Source of the DNA: an uncultured Methanomassiliicoccales archaeon
GTDB lineage: Archaea; Thermoplasmatota; Thermoplasmata; SG8-5
Assembly: GCA_938004075.1 (NCBI GenBank)
Contig: CALKWP010000209.1
Coordinates: 1 to 6,456, forward strand
Direction: 5' to 3'
DNA: 6,456 nucleotides
A program made the position numbers and the translations under genes. The notes under the pieces were generated by a model. That model had not been told where the DNA came from and searched no databases. It was given only the letters and a program-made list of their open reading frames with translations. This document shows positions 5,410 through 6,456 of this stretch, in pieces. The stretch's first letter is position 1. Every line of letters starts with the position of its first letter.

Positions 5410-6059
5410 TCCGTTCCCCATTCATCAAGGAAGCGTCTGACATACTCCTCCATGAATTGGTGCCGCTCTTCTGCTAGTACCAAACCCGTCGGCGTGTTCA
5501 TCCGTTCCTTGAGCAGAAAAAGCTTCTCGTAAAAGTGATTCAGGCTGTGGCCCTTGGAAGCCTTGTACGCCTCGGCCGTAGCATGCATCACCGGTGGCTC
5601 GTTCGGGTCGTACATCAAACGGCCCGCATGGCCACCGTAGGCAAAGCAGCGGGCAATACCGATGGCACCAATAGCATCCAAGCGGTCAGCATCCTGGACG
5701 CATTTTCCTTCTAGGGTCCGCATTGCAGTGTGGACACCAGCTCCCTTGAAAGAAATGGTGGCCACAATGTCGACGACTTGCGCGATTACATCCGGTTCAG
5801 CCCCCTCCTCCCGTAGAAGGCGCTCAGCCTCGCGTGGCCCTACGCTGTCATCACCATTGTGGAACTTCCAGTCAGCAATGTCGTGGACGAGCGCAGCCAA
5901 TTCAGCAACACCCTGGTTAGCCCTTTCAGCAGCAGCAATCTGTTTAGCGAGACGTCGTACGCGGTTGATGTGGTGCCAATCGTGGCCAGAACCTTCACCG
6001 GCGAATTTGGCTTGAATGTGATGGGCGACCCGGTCGACCAGCGAGCTGTTTGCCACCAT
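5406..6059 (-). CDS. HD-domain phosphohydrolase, YedJ-like
   Basis: A 217-residue single-domain HD-superfamily metal-dependent phosphohydrolase. The motifs in order are H26 with H29-H30 in GHDWHHINRV, the H59-D60 doublet in LAALVHDIAD, and the distal D123/D125 in VQDADRLDAIGAIGIAR. These are the ligands expected for the divalent metal site. The order and the length of just over 200 residues resemble E. coli YedJ. The substrate is unknown; relatives hydrolyse nucleotides or other phosphate esters. It starts at ATG 6059, 3 bp after xseB with only a GAG-like SD, and its stop overlaps the DsbA-like gene (ATGA), so it is an internal operon member. A role in nucleotide-pool cleaning next to an exonuclease is possible but inferred. 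Confidence 0.92.
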   Translation of the reverse strand: MVANSSLVDRVAHHIQAKFAGEGSGHDWHHINRVRRLAKQIAAAERANQGVAELAALVHDIADWKFHNGDDSVGPREAERLLREEGAEPDVIAQVVDIVATISFKGAGVHTAMRTLEGKCVQDADRLDAIGAIGIARCFAYGGHAGRLMYDPNEPPVMHATAEAYKASKGHSLNHFYEKLFLLKERMNTPTGLVLAEERHQFMEEYVRRFLDEWGTE

Positions 6060-6062
6060 TTC

Positions 6063-6344
6063 TCAAAACGGAATTTCGTCATCTAGGGCAGGATGCTTTG
6101 ATGACGAGACCATCGGGGGCGCATCATCATCGTCAACGGTACGGCTACTAACACCAGCCCCGCTCAGTGCCTGCTCCAGAGCCTTTTCAACGGCATCGAT
6201 GCGTTCCTTGCACACTTTATAGGCAGCCACTGACTCGGTCACGATGGTCAGTAGGTCATCGATGTTTGGTTCTTGCTGGTTCCGCAGCGTCTCAGCATGC
6301 TCTTGCAAGACGCCATAGGCTTGCCTGAAGGTTTTTTCGCTCAT
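6063..6344 (-). CDS. xseB: Exodeoxyribonuclease VII small subunit with SSB-like C-terminal tip
   Basis: A 93-residue protein. Residues 1-60 are the XseB helical hairpin (FRQAYGVLQEHAETLRNQ, then IDDLLTIVTESVAAYKVCKERIDAVEKALEQAL). XseB packs on XseA in Exo VII, which degrades single-stranded DNA from both ends into oligonucleotides. From residue 61 there is a tail unlike ordinary XseB: a Ser/Val-rich linker, DDDD at 71-74, Pro, then LDDEIPF as the last seven residues. That tip closely resembles the C-terminus of bacterial SSB (DDDIPF), which docks SSB partners. A partner-recruiting role is inferred. The start, ATG 6344, is 11 bp after the probable xseA stop. The family call rests on helix pattern, size and this neighbour. 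Confidence 0.8.
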   Translation of the reverse strand: MSEKTFRQAYGVLQEHAETLRNQQEPNIDDLLTIVTESVAAYKVCKERIDAVEKALEQALSGAGVSSRTVDDDDAPPMVSSSKHPALDDEIPF

Positions 6345-6355
6345 TTTGTGGCTTT

Positions 6356-6456
6356 CTAAGTTACTTGGGTGGTCACATGGCCATCCCGGAATTCGATGTC
6401 GAGGAGAGGTGGCCCCGCGCAGTTGGACAGAAATTTGGTTTTCTTAAGTGAGTTCT
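6356..6456 (-). CDS. xseA: Probable exodeoxyribonuclease VII large subunit, C-terminal end only
   Basis: The window edge cuts this gene. The last 32 codons are visible, ending DIEFRDGHVTTQVT and TAG at 6356-6358. The pattern of a hydrophobic strand, a D-G turn and then a charged or hydroxyl strand matches the C-terminal beta-hairpin of XseA proteins. It lies directly upstream of xseB. XseA is the catalytic subunit of Exo VII. The stretch before LLDIEF does not match well from memory, and the fragment is short, so the assignment relies partly on the neighbour. Confidence 0.6.
   Translation of the reverse strand, partial: NSLKKTKFLSNCAGPPLLDIEFRDGHVTTQVT

Noticed and set aside
1..6456. CRISPR array, insertion sequence or attachment site
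   Set aside because: No regularly spaced repeats, transposase, terminal inverted repeats or integrase seen.

Overview
The window reads as accessory DNA from a gammaproteobacterium, most likely a Pseudomonas. The proteins look pseudomonad, but GC appears by eye to be in the mid-50s percent, lower than most Pseudomonas chromosomes. That would suit a large plasmid or integrative element. No replication, transfer or integrase gene is visible, so the host and replicon assignment is inference.

Left part (1-1739, minus strand). A 307-residue protein carries a C-terminal OST-HTH/LOTUS RNA-binding-type domain and a central Arg-Asn-x3-His motif of the kind used by HEPN ribonucleases. Upstream of it, separated by a clear intrinsic terminator, lies a Bax inhibitor-1/YccA-type membrane protein. 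Short imperfect repeats sit just past the end of the LOTUS gene.

Middle (1740-2944). A divergent intergenic region holds a perfect 11-bp dyad. It is followed on the plus strand by a small unidentified ORF whose 3' part looks frameshifted, then by tag (3-methyladenine DNA glycosylase I), which has all the expected zinc and base-recognition residues. A 213-bp gap with several short palindromes leads to a strong hairpin terminator.

Right part (2945-6456, minus strand). Eight genes are tightly packed and read leftward: the end of a probable xseA, xseB, an HD-domain phosphohydrolase, a FrnE-like DsbA-family oxidoreductase, a His-rich secreted protein, a HugZ-like split-barrel protein, a flavin reductase-like split-barrel protein, and a DUF3079 Cys4 protein. 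Gaps are 2-34 bp, or the genes overlap by 4-8 bp, so they are probably one operon. It joins Exo VII-type DNA processing to redox, flavin or heme and metal-associated functions. With tag nearby, the region suggests a DNA-damage or oxidative-stress theme, but this is inference from gene content.

The two most interesting points are the HEPN-like plus LOTUS architecture at 65-988, and a XseB whose C-terminus ends in an SSB-like acidic tip (LDDEIPF).
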